DNA from: Phallus indusiatus
Taxonomy: Eukaryota; Basidiomycota; Agaricomycetes; Phallales; Phallaceae
DNA: 64,000 bases
Reading direction: 5' to 3'
Assembly (NCBI GenBank): GCA_027605045.1
Contig: JAQFWX010000003.1
Location: forward strand, 434,001 to 498,000
A program made the translations under genes and the position numbers. This document shows, in pieces, positions 47,329-59,406 of the stretch. The stretch's first letter is position 1, and each line of letters begins with the position of its first letter. Below the pieces are notes generated by a model, which saw only the letters and a program-made list of their open reading frames with translations, did not search any database and had not been told where the DNA came from.

Positions 47329-49845
47329 CTACTCTTCCTCTCCTCTGAGGCCCGCGCTCCAAACTGTACTTGCACCGCTGCTATGGCTTTTCCCGCTCGC
47401 GCTCCTACTTCGCTGACTTCGCCACTGGTCCCCCAAACTTAAGCGACCTTCTATCTGAAGTTCTGTGAAACCACTTCCATGTCCTTTGGCAATCTCCGCG
47501 CTTAAAGCTTTCTCCCTGGCATCAAGCGAAGCCAAACTAGTTTCAGCCTCAGCTCGTTCCAAAGCTTCGCTAGTTAATTCTGAAGAGGGCGTAGGTGGCT
47601 CAACCAGTGTTTGAGCCGGCTTGGACATTAGCCCGAAAAAGGAGAATCGGTTTGAAGAGGAAGATTTCGAGGAAGGAGCTTCAGATACAGGAGCAGATAT
47701 TGTTCTTGCTTCCTCAGGCGGCTTTTTAATGCCCATGAGTTTCATTGTCGCGTTCAGTCGTTCGCGCTCCTTCTTATCGTCATCATCCTCTTCGCTTTCG
47801 AGTTTCCTGGCAACTGTTAAAGTAGGCGCTCCTGGACGAAGAGTCAATGGGCGCAAGTTCTTTTCCTTTTCCGGTGCCGAGCTCGAAGCTCCTCCAAACA
47901 TGGAAAAAGACCTCCAATCAAACGACATTGAGCGACGATTTCTCTTGTCTGCATTCGAAGGGACGGGAATTACGGGGCGTGCATCAAATGTTGTTAACTT
48001 CTCGGCCTTTTCCGTTTTAGGAAACTCTGTCAGACCTTCCTTATTCGTTGACGGAGCTGGAGCTTTCGGCGTTGCCGAGGACGATAGACTCGAAAAGAAT
48101 CCCGGGATTTTAGGGGCTGTCGACCTTGCAGGCGTTTCTTTAGTTGTAGCTGCCGCTCCTTCGAAAGCGCCGGGAGATTGAAGACCGGAGGACTTATTGT
48201 CATAATCAACGGAAAGAACGTGCTCGAAGCCTTCTTGCATGATAATCCTATCAATGATCTTGCTTGCATACAACGATAGTGCCTTGTTCGCATCCTTAAG
48301 GGACCTAACCTCTTGTCTGAGCGCCTCGACTTCACCGCTCGATTCTTTAACCATCATCGGCGAATCCGAGAACTTCTGACCAGAATTCGACAAGCTTGTA
48401 GTGCCACCGCCATCTAAGATATCTTTATTCTCTGCGCGACCTAGTTCAGCCGCCAGATCAAGACCGGGGCCCGTGATGGGCAAATCTGCCAGAGACTCCC
48501 CGACAGGCGTTCCTGGATGCGATAATGAAGTCGAACTAGCACGAGTTCGTCTTCTTCTCTGATTCAAAAGTGGCGCTGAAACATCTTCCTTTTGCGTTTG
48601 TAACTCCGCAGCTAGAGAGGCTGGTATATCGCCATTGTTATGAGTATCGAAAGTATATTCATCATCTTCAATGACACGGTCCAGGTTGGATTTTTTGCTC
48701 GAGCGTAAGCTGCTCCGTTCAATTTCTTCGGGAAGATTCCGGTCCTCCGCGATATTAAGTGACTCCGTGTGGCTGCTGGTAGCCTCGTCCTGTCCGCCCA
48801 CTCGTCGCAACATGTCCACACCGGAACCGTTCAGAGCCCTTTCCATAAGCAAAAGGCTGTAGCTCTCATTTTCCTCCTGTAAAGCATTGTTGACACGCTT
48901 TAACTCGGTCAACTCTGCTTGAAGAATTTGAACAGTGGTCTGAATGGACGTATGACTTGTAGTGAGCGTAGAAAGTTCGAGTTTTAAAGCAGTTATTTCA
49001 GGGCCGTCGGAAACGTCCGGGTCGTCCTCTTTGGGGGCAGGGCGAGGTGGCCGGGGTGAAGGAAACAGCATGTCACGGTGATCTTCCTCAGGAGATGTCG
49101 AAGAAGAGCGCTCCGCCAGCTCTTCTTTAGCTTGTTCTATTGCTTCCTGCTGAAGCTTTCGCGAAGCAGTCAATGACTGAATTCGGGATTTTAGATGCTG
49201 TTCATTGTCGTATAAAGCTTGCCGTTCAGCTTCAAAGCTTGCAGTTTGTTCGGCGTATCGTCGTAGTGCTTCTCGTTTATCCTTTTCAAGCTCGCGGACT
49301 TGTGCGCGTAACTTTTCGTTAATCTCCATACGAGCAGCCATCTCTTCTTCCATCCGAGCTTGTTCGGCATAGAACTCGGAAAGGCGACTCTCAGCGGCGT
49401 TTAACGCAGTGGAGATACTAGAATTTTCTTTGAGAGCTTCATTCACCTGGTTTTCTTTTTCTTGAAGACGTACAAGTAGCTATTATAGTAGAGTCGAAAT
49501 ACGTTAAACTCTGATTGAGGGTATAATCTAATGAAAGGGGCAGCGTACCTCCTCCCTCTGCTCGGTTTCTCGCTTCAGGCTAGAAATCAGCGCATCTCTA
49601 GCGCTCTGAGATTCTTCACCAGGGACAGGACTTGATCTTGGGGACGAAGCGGTGGTATTGGGTGTTCTTCGACCATTTGACGGTGGTCCTGGGCGTGGCG
49701 ACACAGCTGCCCGCGCGGTTGCGCCTTTGGATATTGCCGAGCTGGGGGTGGGCTTGGGTCTAGAGGCTGGGGTATTTGGCGCACCAGCAATCGATACTGG
49801 TCTGCGAGGCGGGCGAGACACCGGAGGAGGAGGACTAGTAGCCAT
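47329..49845 (-). CDS. Large coiled-coil protein with disordered flanks
   Basis: ATG at 49845, exon 1 (about 100 residues, Pro/Ser/Arg-rich, ending ALISSLKRETEQREE) then one or two short introns near 49450-49550 and a 705-codon last exon. Long heptad regions: roughly the first 150 residues of that exon (MEEEMAARMEINEKLRAQVREL) and ITALKLELSTLTTSHTSI to LKRVNNALQEEN. A short conserved-looking block LSLYASKIIDRIIMQEGFEHVL is followed by a Ser/Pro-rich tail with RRSMSFDWRSFSMFGG and ERERLNATMKLMGIKKPP. I have no firm family name; similar fungal proteins carry generic labels. Likely cytoskeletal or cortical scaffold, by architecture only. Confidence 0.8.
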
Positions 49846-50295
49846 CAAGGCGAAGGTTTGCAAGGCGTGATTGTCACATTCGGTCACACATGCTTTCAGT
49901 TAACTAACCACTGAGCATACGTCGCAGTGCCAGACAGAACCCATCGCATAATTGATGATCACGTTCTAGCATCCGAAATCTTTCAGTAAGGTGTTAAAGG
50001 TATGTGCGCATCTTTTTGTAATTTTTAACTTAGCAACTGAGGCGGTAGAAAGCATAATAAACATTCTCCCCAATTGCTTCTCCAGATGATTCATGAGAAT
50101 GAAGTTTCATTCGATGAGATTTACAAGGGAATATTCACAGAGACCGCACAGCAGGTTATCTTATATTTCCTCCTTATTAACTCAATACACTAAGTTTCTT
50201 TGTAGTTGTTTAATGTTATTCGTCGACCGAGTCCGTCCAAACCTCAGTCTCGCAACTGCCGTAGAGAAAGCAAATCTGACGAGGTTTCACAATAG
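49846..50295. promoter_or_regulatory. Divergent region of the coiled-coil and XRCC2-like genes
   Basis: 450 bp that must hold both promoters and probably the unplaced first exon(s) of the XRCC2-like gene. A donor-like gtatgtgcgc lies at about 50000. Confidence 0.35.
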
Positions 50296-51326
50296 GTTAT
50301 TCGGCAAATTTCACCCGTTTCCCAGAACTTGATAACTATATCTTGGAGCATGCCAGAAGTTCTGGACTTACAAAGGATTCACCTCTCAATCCCGGAGACG
50401 TGATAGAGATTCAAGGCCCTGCCGTTTCAGGAAAGACTCATTTCCAATATCATTTGGCGGCACATTGCTTATTGCCGAAAGAACTTGACATTCCCGCAAA
50501 ATGCACGGTCCATGTCGGTGGCTGGCAGTCCTCTGTCGTCGTGCTGGATTGTGATGCCCGGTGGAATCTTTCTCGGCTACATGATATCTTAATAACCCGT
50601 CTCAATATGGTTTGTGGCGAGGAAAATGCTCCATTTGTGGACATGTCTGCCATTGCTTTGGAGTCACTCTCCAGGCTTCATATATTTCGTCCCCAGTCTT
50701 CTACTCAGCTGGCTGCGACACTCGAAAACCTACCCAAATATCATATGGAAGAAATGCCGGAAGAAGACATTCGGTTTCTTATTGTTGATTCCATCAGCTC
50801 ATTTTATTGGGTGGACAAGTGGCAGCTTGAATTATCTGCCTCCTTGAAAGCTCCATCATTCCGACTTAACCCTCAGAGACATATCTTGCGCTGTCTACAA
50901 TCATTTAAACTTTCACATGCACCAATTATTGTGTTGGCAAATTGGGGACTTTACCCCACAAGCTCTGATGCCTCCTTTGATAGGCCTCTTGATCCTTTCC
51001 CCGAAAAGGTCCCCCGAACGCTATATCCCTCTCTATTCGATACTCTCCCTAGATTCGTAGTGCCAGAAGAAGGTTTACAAGTCGATATACACATAGCATT
51101 GTATGGTGCGCCGAAAAGAAATTCAGAAGCCTCTAATCTCCGGTTGGAACACACTTCCCCTCACGAGAAACCGGAGTCATTTTTGAAAGAATTAGGAAGA
51201 AAAGAAGATTCAGATTCGACGGAAATTCAAGGGTATGTGCGAATGGCTCCCACTAACGGCGGGGCAGTGTCCTCTGGCAAATTATTCAAATTCCGCATAT
51301 TGGAGCGAGATATTATAGCGGTCTAG
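50296..51326 (+). CDS. XRCC2: XRCC2-like Rad51 paralog, first exon not placed
   Basis: RecA-fold ATPase paralog acting in homologous recombination as a Rad51 accessory factor. The open frame reads ELDNYILEHARSSGLTKDSPLNPGD and then the Walker A loop IEIQGPAVSGKTHFQYHLAAHC. It continues with WQSSVVVLDCDARWNLSRL, a Walker B strand FLIVDSISSFYW, and a strand like HAPIIVLANWG before a divergent C-terminus ending ERDIIAV at TAG 51324-51326. No ATG precedes the conserved part in frame; an acceptor (ttcacaatag) at 50286-50295 suggests an upstream exon not found. XRCC2 is preferred over other Rad51 paralogs because of the Walker A context and the size, at moderate certainty. Confidence 0.75.
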
Positions 51327-53411
51327 TCCACCCCTTCTATCCCTGCGTAATTGGAATATGTTTCAGGTCTGGCGAGAGTATTCATCCTTCCGAGGGGGAG
51401 CATTTTGACTGAAGATGCGTACTTGACATTGATCGGAAGCCCTCGGAGCATAACAACGCTTCTTGGTGCCGCCGTTATTTGAGGGAGACCCAGCTACCGC
51501 GAACGTCTTTTCGATTACCATCACCTTCTTGTGTTTAGGTTCTCAAATAAACCACGTGAGGCCACGTGTGAAGCCACTCTCCTTTTTTTAATTGAGCAGT
51601 GCACGATATCGTTGTGTCTTTATTCACAAAGGTTTCACTCGAGCTAGAAGCGAGCGGCAAAACTAGGATGGTACTGCCTCAGGAACACTCGTGTGCGAGC
51701 CTGTCTTTACGCTATTCATGTTGACGGGCTGGCATTCAATGATATGATATGATTGTTAGTCAGACAGTCTGCTAACTCTGCTAATGTACAAATTTAGAAG
51801 AATACAACCGGAATTTTGCGGTGTCAAAATCCTTTTTCTCGAACTCCTATATTCGTTGATTAAGCCATAGTATCCTGGAAAATGCCGCTAAGTACTTATC
51901 AATATCCTACTGCTTCACGGACACGAGAACCTATTCAACGGAACCGGTTTCCAGGTTAAATGTAGCTCCGGTCTCATGGAAGTAACACGGGGCAAACAAT
52001 GTGCTTTGATCTTTGTGCATGACGTAGACAATTCCACTCAAAAGGGTTCGCAAATCCTTCCAGCCCACTATCACGGTCGCCCCAAGAGAATGTTTTGCCC
52101 TAAGCTTTTTTGACGTTGGAGCTGATTTTCTGGCTGAATATGCTTGGAGCTCTAGACCAATGATCGAAATCAAGATCCGCGTTCCTTTTATTCTTGCAAC
52201 GTATATATAATTTCGGCCTGACTTTTAGCTTTGCAGTACAAAAATAGGCGGGAATAGGCCGATTCAAGCTTGAGAATGGCATTTTGCGAATCTGGAAACT
52301 GAATGCTTGAAAGTTTAGCAGACATCCTATTAACGTGGTTCCCAAGGTTTTATTGCCATCCAGGAACCATAGAAGGCGACCGTCTGATCTAAAGGAACTC
52401 TTATGTGACTACTGCATCTTGGGATGCAGGGTGCTTATTTTGTAAAGTTGAAACAGTTGGGAGGCCGCGTCGAGAGTAGCAATATTAGCCTGGAGGGAAA
52501 CGCAATTGCGGAAAATCATGCACCCGGCATTCGTGATTCAAATTCCACCATGCATTTATTTTTTTTCTCACAGAGCCATCACGTTTTCAGCTACCCGAGT
52601 AGCGAAATCGTTTGATGGCCTCTTCTTCCTGTGGATACTATTTTTATTATTGTTGTTGAAAAGAATCTTCCCCAGGTTTTTCCAAAACCAGAATTTCACT
52701 CGTGTCTTGGCTGACTTGAATTTTGAACTTTGCACACGACCGTACCTCGCATCTCACTGGGAGATCGGTATAACTGTTATCCCGGTCTTCTGCTAGGGCG
52801 CTATTGTACGATGCATATTAGCTGGGGTGTTGCTCCGAGATTGACTCGATTGATTTCCACTGCTCACGGTGACCTGACAAACCTAAACTGAAGAGGAAGC
52901 AGATCTCACGTCGAGGTGAGTAATGGAAATTCTAGCGGCTTGATATTGATACGCTTAATGAAGGAAGAAGGTTATCTTCATATGATTTTGCGATCTCAAA
53001 CAATAATTTCCATGATTTTGTGGCGCTTTGACGTCGGTTTTTCTAACCCATCTCGGAACGTCCGTCAAGATCTTTCGATTACTGTCGGCTGCTGATTCGA
53101 GTTAGAAAGACTACAACGCAAGTAATTGTAGGCTGGGCACGTAATTCAAGAATCAACATGCCCAGTTTGTGACTTGTTTGGCGTGCTGTGCCTAGCTGCC
53201 GATCGACCTCAGAACGTCGTCATTTCACGTGTCCCTGATAATTATGTAATCTTGCTGACGCACATTAATCTCCTCTTTGACGTCGCATCAAGCCGTAACA
53301 AAGGTCGCGGTTTTCACCACATTCTCCTCGTTACATCTGTTTTTTTTTTGCTTTCTTTTTTTTTCGCATTTTCAATTCTAAGTTCGACTTAATAACCAAT
53401 CACTCTAATTT
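51327..53411. other. 2.1-kb region without a gene
   Basis: No supportable coding frame; the best (51931-52345, minus) lack start and splice context. A pair of CACGTG boxes at 51553-51558 and 51563-51568 is spaced exactly 10 bp apart. Pyrimidine-rich DNA at 53330-53375 lies just before the SRF1-like start. The rest may be a long promoter/5' leader or degenerate DNA. Confidence 0.45.
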
Positions 53412-55169
53412 ATGTCGATTCAATTGCCCGATAATCCCCACTCACGAGAGCCTTCATTGTCACTCAGTCTACAAAGCACTTCAAAGCAAGCTTCAGCGTC
53501 ACGATCCACGATCAGACCCGTAGTAACATCTCCTCGTAAGTTTGTATCACTTTTTCTTTGTTTGTTAAAAGCTTTATTTTGTTTTAGCATGGGCAAAAGA
53601 CGAACCAGATTCACCCCAGGACGAGACTCAGGCTGCCAGCGCTATATTCGATCGAACTCGCCCATCCGGAAGCCCGACAGCAGGAATAGCCCCAACCGTA
53701 TCCGATCTGTCCTTAGGTCATGGTAGCTCACTCAACAGCAATCACCTATGGAAGTTCTTACTCCCCCACGTGAAACTCACCCGGCAGTCAAATTCCTCGT
53801 CGTCTGTTGATCTCAATAATATTAATATTGCTAATAATAAACACAACACCGATGACAGTCCGTCATCCAGTGTACCGAATCGTCCTATTCTTCCAAGATT
53901 GATCAACTCGACAAAACGGTTTTCTCGTTCTCCAAATGTATCTGAAGAGCCGACGACTGTCACTACTGCCACTCTCACTACAACTACTACGAGTGGTAGT
54001 ACCTCGCGTGAGGGTAGATCGGCTTTGCGATTAGAACTCCCTGTCCCACCAGAACCCCCATTCACCGTTTCGCATACTAAAACCCCCGGGTGGGACACTC
54101 CCTGGACGCCTCGTGCTCAGAATAATCCATTCACCCGTCGAGATGATTTGGAGAACAACGCCCCTTATATGTCACGAACAAAAGAAAATGGCGAAGACCA
54201 CCATATTGACAGAAGCCATAGCAAACCGTTACGAAAGCGAATACGACATTACCTTTTGCATAATAACTCTGTTCCTTTGGTACGTCTATTTTTAAAAACC
54301 TAGCTCCACCCCGCCACTGCCATTTCTTTTTAATTTCCCTTAATTTTTCTTTATCTTTTATCCTTTATGGATGGACAGGTTTCCCGTATTATAAACATTT
54401 CATTTACGACTGTGGCGCTTGCATTTGCTATCAGGATCCGTATTGTTGAAGAGAAAAACAGGTTGCTAGGGGCAGTAGGCAGCTCGCCGTAAGGGGGAAC
54501 CGCTATAATGATAACCTGGAAGCGAGCTGATGCACGTTTTTTGCTAGATTCCTAGCCATAATATTTGCTCCATTAACTTTAATTCATGTCATGGTTGCTA
54601 TTTATGTGAGTTTAACGAATTCGCCGTAAAAACGATTTTTACTCATAACGAACAATCACCCCCTTTTTTGTTGTATTGCTTCTTTTTTCTTCCCAAAAAA
54701 GTTTGAATACTTCGGCCGGCCACTAGGTCTATGGCGAACTTCAGCCAAATTAGCATATACCCTCCTCGAAGTGCTGTTTATTTGCGCGTGGTCTGCGGAA
54801 TTAGCACTCTCATTTGATAACTATCTTACATCACGGTTAAATTGCACACCGCCTTCATCAGTATCTTGGTTCTCAGAATTACCCTCTCTTCCGTCCCTCT
54901 TCGGAGATAATCGTACGTGTATTCTTTTTTATCTCTCACACTTTGCAAGAGCTCTTCTTCTAATTAAAGTCTCCTTCTTATCTCATCTCAAACTTAAAAT
55001 TCTAGCATCTCCAGAAATGCTGAAAATTGCGGACCACCTTTGTGATTATCAGCGTACTTTAATAGGTGTTGTCATGGTCGCCCTAGTATTTTATGTGACG
55101 AATTTGGTTATATCTTTATTCCGGATATTCGAGAAAGTAAAGGTAGGCCAGGGATGGGGAAGTTTATAG
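53412..55169 (+). CDS. SRF1-like multi-TM protein (regulator of phospholipase D)
   Basis: Yeast Srf1 controls phospholipase D (Spo14) at membranes. Six or more exons. Exon 1 from ATG 53412 (MSIQLPDNPHSREPS); intron joins TSP to PWAKDEPDSPQDETQ. A disordered Ser/Thr-rich part ends with TPGWDTPWTPRAQN and LRKRIRHYLLHNNSVPL. TM segments follow in later exons: INISFTTVALAFAIRIRI, FLAIIFAPLTLIHVMVAIY, YTLLEVLFICAWSAELAL and LIGVVMVALVFYVTNLVISL. FEYFGRPLGLWRTSAKL lies between them. Junctions were traced and are in frame. The end is taken at TAG 55167-55169 after FEKVKVGQGWGSL. A splice to a tiny exon at about 55358-55399 is possible but would need a long intron. Confidence 0.75.
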
Positions 55170-55494
55170 TATTCTTGGTTGGATTTTATTTCCGATGAGG
55201 CCGGTAGATGCTTTTTTTTATATTATGGGATATGGATCATTGGACAAATTGCCTCGCATATAGCATTGTAATTCTATCAGTTATCAATCAATCGTTTTTT
55301 TTTATCGGTATCATTTTCTGTTATCCGTGTAGTGTAATATTAGTCAACCGAAAACAGGTGTTAATGTTACGACCAATGAACAACGAGGAGGTTACCTAAG
55401 CAAAAGCAGTAAAGCAGTTGAATAGCAACGGAAACCTTTTGAATTCGCCGAAGTTATCCCATCAAAAGAGGATCGAATTAGATAGATCATATCA

Positions 55495-57306
55495 TCATGA
55501 TGTGTTTTTGTTGTCTAGTACTTGAATTAACTGAGCATCAGCGTCTCCTGGTTTCAGCTCAACGCCGATCAAAAAATCGTTTTCGGCGAGAAAGTGAATT
55601 GCTTGCGATAGATTAGAGATGGTGTTTCTGATTTCGGGAAGCAGTAGCTAAATAGAAATTTCTGTTCAGTAAACATTGATGATCGAGTTTTCAGAGAAAC
55701 TTTTCAATACGTTTCGCAAAAGGTGATTTTTTGAGGAGAAAGGATTTCGAGTTGGCCGTTTCGGCTGAGGATGGGGGTGAGGATGAGACTTTTTGTTTTT
55801 GAGAAGAGTCGTGTTTTCTGCCTCAGCATGTTGAGGGGCGGATAACTTAATGGAAGACTTGGTTATCAGTACGGGTGTTGAAGGGAAGGACGATACGACA
55901 TGCGTCTGGACAACTTATGACAACTTACCTGATGTTGTTGCAGGGTGGATTGTCCAATCTGGCTTTGCTCTTCAGCAATCGCAGGGGATGGACATTCTTC
56001 GGGCATATCGACTGGTCGTTTCGAAGATATAGCATCCCTGACGGGATCAACATCCGAGCTACTTTGGTTGTCGTCCTCGTCGGCATTATCGTCATCGTCA
56101 TTATCATTTACTTTTTCATCTTCTTCATCACCGTCTTCTTTTTTTTGTCAGATTTTCTGAGGGTGTAGTATCGAGAGCGTGGTTCGAATTGATGTAGATC
56201 TGGTTATGGTTATCTGCCGCAGGGTTGGAAGGTTATCAGGTCCTGTAGCTGTGAACAAAGTTACTCCCCCTCCTTCCTTTTTCTCTCGAGATGTTCCAAC
56301 AACAGAGCTACTCTCAAGGGACTGTTGCGTTTGATTATCATCGGAGCGGAGGTCTGTTATTCTGGCACGTTTGTGAGATAAAGCTCCCCGCCGCTGACGG
56401 TGTTCCTCGTTATTGCCAAGCCTCCGTTTTCCCATACCTTTTGCAGTCGAACGGGATAGCTCGCTAGGATTAATTTCGCCTCTTTGTACCGCTTCTTGTT
56501 CCCTTTTCTTCTTTTCTTCGATGTTCTGTTTCGACGGCCAGCGTTTCTTTCGTTCAGCTATCCAAGCGTCAATAGACTCTGGTGTATTTAGTATCAGACC
56601 TGTTCCTAAGATAGGTATTGGCTTCCTGTATGTTGTAATGAAATGTAAGAAAGAACCAGTTTATTCATGATATGAGTGACGCGGAACAAGCACCAACCCT
56701 TTGAGAGAAGGATCGGCGTCCCAGTCGTCCGTCTTTTTTCCAACCTGGAGGATATATCAAATGACGGTCCATCCTGTGTATCTCCACCGTGTGTTTAGAC
56801 CCTGAAAATGAGCAACCAGGATAGGTACATTTTATGTCACCGGCAGCCTGCGGTCGACGATACGGAGGATGAGACTGGGTATTGTTATTATTGTTATTAT
56901 TATATCGCTGCTGGTTATTCGTGCTTGGATTTGACCGTGTCTGTGTCTGATTGAAATTTTGACGACTCGCGTTTCTTGAGGAGGAAGACGAAGCAGATTG
57001 ATTATTTCGGAAAGTAGGAGCTGGTTCTTGTGAAGACGGGTCATAAGTTGAAGAAAGCGTGTAGCCTTCCTCCGTTGTCCGTGGCATTCGCTGTTGTTGG
57101 TGTAATAGCATCTGATTGAAGTAGGCTTGAGCATAGTTTTGGTTGATGTAGGAGTAGTAGGAAGCTCTGGCTTGTCCATACGGATCTGCTAGAGCAGAAG
57201 TGAGAGCGTAGGCTGCTCGTGCACCTAAATTATTTTGATGACTGTTATTGTTATTGTTATAGTGGTACGGATGACGACCCGACTGTCCTTGTTGAGAGGG
57301 ATGCAT
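55495..57306 (-). CDS. NUFIP1/Rsa1-like snoRNP assembly factor, frame uncertain in the middle
   Basis: NUFIP/Rsa1 is the platform that brings Snu13, Hsp90-R2TP and box C/D snoRNP proteins together. ATG at 57306 (MHPSQQGQSGRHPYHY). Asn/Gln-rich N-terminus, a C2H2-type finger (CTYPGCSFSGSKHTVEIHRMDRH), then after an intron the NUFIP motif PIPILGTGLILNTPESIDAWIAERKKRWPS. A charged acidic stretch (KEDGDEEDEKVND) follows, and a C-terminal helix LLPEIRNTISNLSQAIHFLAEND to the TGA at 55495-55497. Between RITDLRSDD and the acidic stretch a stop appears in the leading frame. Added bases at C5 56266-56270 and T8 56139-56146, plus a 51-nt intron ending ctgcggcag, would give one continuous chain. Confidence 0.75.
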
Positions 57307-57458
57307 GGCAAAGAAAGAACAGTCTTGGATTGTATGTAATTTTTTTTTGGCGCGGATCCGACGCGCGTTAGTGTTTAGACGTTATCGGCACTAACCCTCT
57401 CAATTTCCCACCTCCGATTTCTCGATCGCTTTGCAACAAACGGCGGAGAGACAAGAAC
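57307..57458. promoter_or_regulatory. Divergent promoter between the NUFIP1-like gene and MEMO1
   Basis: 152 bp between start codons. Contains a T-run at 57343-57350 and GC-rich cgcggatccgacgcgcg at about 57352-57368. Confidence 0.45.
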
Positions 57459-59028
57459 ATGTCGACTTGTAGGCGAGTATACTAAGAACTCGTTGTTTTT
57501 ATATGTCATGGCAAAATATAAAATACTTATTACATTTAATTTCATTTTCTTATGTATTATTTAGACGAGCGACACATGCGGGGACGTGGTATACATCTAA
57601 CCGTAAGCCATGATCGGTGCCATCGGCTTGATGCAAAGCGTTGAGGAGAAACCACCAAAATATTCAGGACACCGTTTGGATGCAGAGCTCAACAACTGGC
57701 TTGCTGCGGTGACCGAGGACTCTGAGATCGGATTCAGCCCACCGATTAAAGGTTGCAAGGCAATTATAGCACCGTACGTTGACAGAAGAGACGATGATTA
57801 TGATGTTTATGACAATGCATATATTGTGATATTGACTCTGGCACATGTTGATTATATTATTTTTAGACATGCTGGATACGCATACTCTGGAGCAACTGCA
57901 GCCTGGGCCTACAAGAGCATCGATACAGACGGAATGCATGTCGTCGATTTACTTTGGCAGAGGGGGAATTGACTGACCTTTGTTCTTTGTTTTAGAAAGC
58001 GCGTGTTTATCTTGGGGCCATCCCATCATGTCTACATGGACGGATGCGCGTTGTCGACAATGACAGAATACGCTACCCCGATTGGCAATCTTCCGTTGGA
58101 TCTGGATAGTAAGTGTGTTCTTCGAATTTGGAACAATGAATATGATTACCAAGTAAAAATTTCCCTTGCAGCCATCTCGCAACTTAGAGCTACTGGACAA
58201 TTTACAGACATGAGTGTTTCGACTGATGAAGAGGAGCACAGTATAGAAATGCATCTTCCATATATCCGAAAGGTGTTTCAAGGGTCAGTGGTAAACCTCA
58301 AGCAGTATTAGAATTCAGGGCGACTCAAATATTCAACAGACAGGATATACAAATCGTTCCCATACTCGTCGGAGGGATCTCGAAAGAAAAGGAGCAAATG
58401 TTTGGGCGACTATTGGCACCGTACTTGGATAGACAAGACACGGTTTGTGTCGTGTCTTCTGACTTTTGCCATTGGTAAGTGCGACGTGTTAATATGTAAC
58501 ACATGACTACTTGGCTATGTTGACTATGTTGACTCATGACACGTTTATATTTGTGTAATTAGGGGAACTCGATTCCAATATACGTTCTACTACACAGCGC
58601 CTCCTGATCCGAAAGGAGAAACCGAGTCAACAGGCATCCGACTGTCGCGGTCGCAGGCAATGCCGACGACTATTGCCACCTTCCCCATTCACGCGTCAAT
58701 TGAAGCCCTGGACAAAGAGGCCCTTCGGATCCTGACACTGAAGCCGGCTGGAACTGGAACTAGCTCCGAGGAAGAGGGGACATCTTCGTCATCATCGGCT
58801 GCGGCTGCGACCAAGTGTCACGACGAATTTGCAGAGTACCTGGTTCGGACGAAGAATACTATTTGTGGACGACACCCCATTGGCGTGTTGATTGGGTCGC
58901 TTGGGTCTGGAGAGATCAGCGGAGGGAAGGACATGGCAATCAAATGGGTGCGGTATGCGCAGAGCAGTCAGTGCCACCACGTCAACGATTCCAGCGTCAG
59001 TTATGCCAGTGCCTATGTTGTATTTTGA
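57459..59028 (+). CDS. MEMO1: MEMO1-family protein
   Basis: Conserved eukaryotic/archaeal fold related to class III extradiol dioxygenases; linked to redox and copper or iron handling. First exon is tiny: 57459-57472 (MSTCR), followed by an intron starting with GC (gcgagt) and ending tatttag. Then RATHAGTWYTSN, RLDAELNNWL, IIAPHAGYAYSGATAAWAY, RVFILGPSHHVYMDGCALS, EHSIEMHLPYI, IVPILVGGISKEKEQMFGRLL and VVSSDFCHWGTRFQYTFYY. The metal-site His of PHAGY and PSHH and the Cys-His of DFCHW are present. A low-complexity insert (SSSSSAAAA) precedes KCHDEFAEYL. Seven exons, all in frame; TGA at 59026-59028. Confidence 0.93.
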
Positions 59029-59406
59029 ATTTCTTTACATTTGAATTCCGTTGTATTTTTTTTTTTGAAATGAGATATGAGATGAGATGAGAAATTACAT
59101 TAGTATCCATGGATGGTGCATGTGCAATTGCGTACGCGTGACTCAGTTGCGGCGTGACATCATTTTCATAGTCCGAATCGGCGCCTGTGCCCATCCCAGG
59201 CCAAAAAAAACCAGTGGAAAAAAAAATGGGACTGGCTTTGGTAAGCAACGTAAATTCGTCGCCTGTCTCAGTATTACTACTGCTAAACACCACTCAACCT
59301 CCGACACATCCCCTCATCCTCTTTCTCTTCTCTCTCCCTGCTCTTCTCACCCCTTGCCTCGTCGCCCGCCCTTCTCCGACTCTCAATCTCTCCTACTTGC
59401 TCCTCC
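59029..59406. promoter_or_regulatory. Promoter/5' leader of the KH-protein gene
   Basis: 378 bp. The last 120 bp before the KH gene are strongly pyrimidine-rich (CT-rich from about 59290 to 59400), probably the 5' leader. A (gagat)-like short repeat lies at 59070-59090. Confidence 0.45.

Noticed and set aside
47621..48181. 186-codon plus-strand ORF within the coiled-coil gene
   Set aside because: Antisense shadow of a clear Ser-rich coding exon.
53085..53110. tRNA B-box-like sequence (gattcgagtt)
   Set aside because: No A-box, acceptor stem or cloverleaf can be drawn around it.
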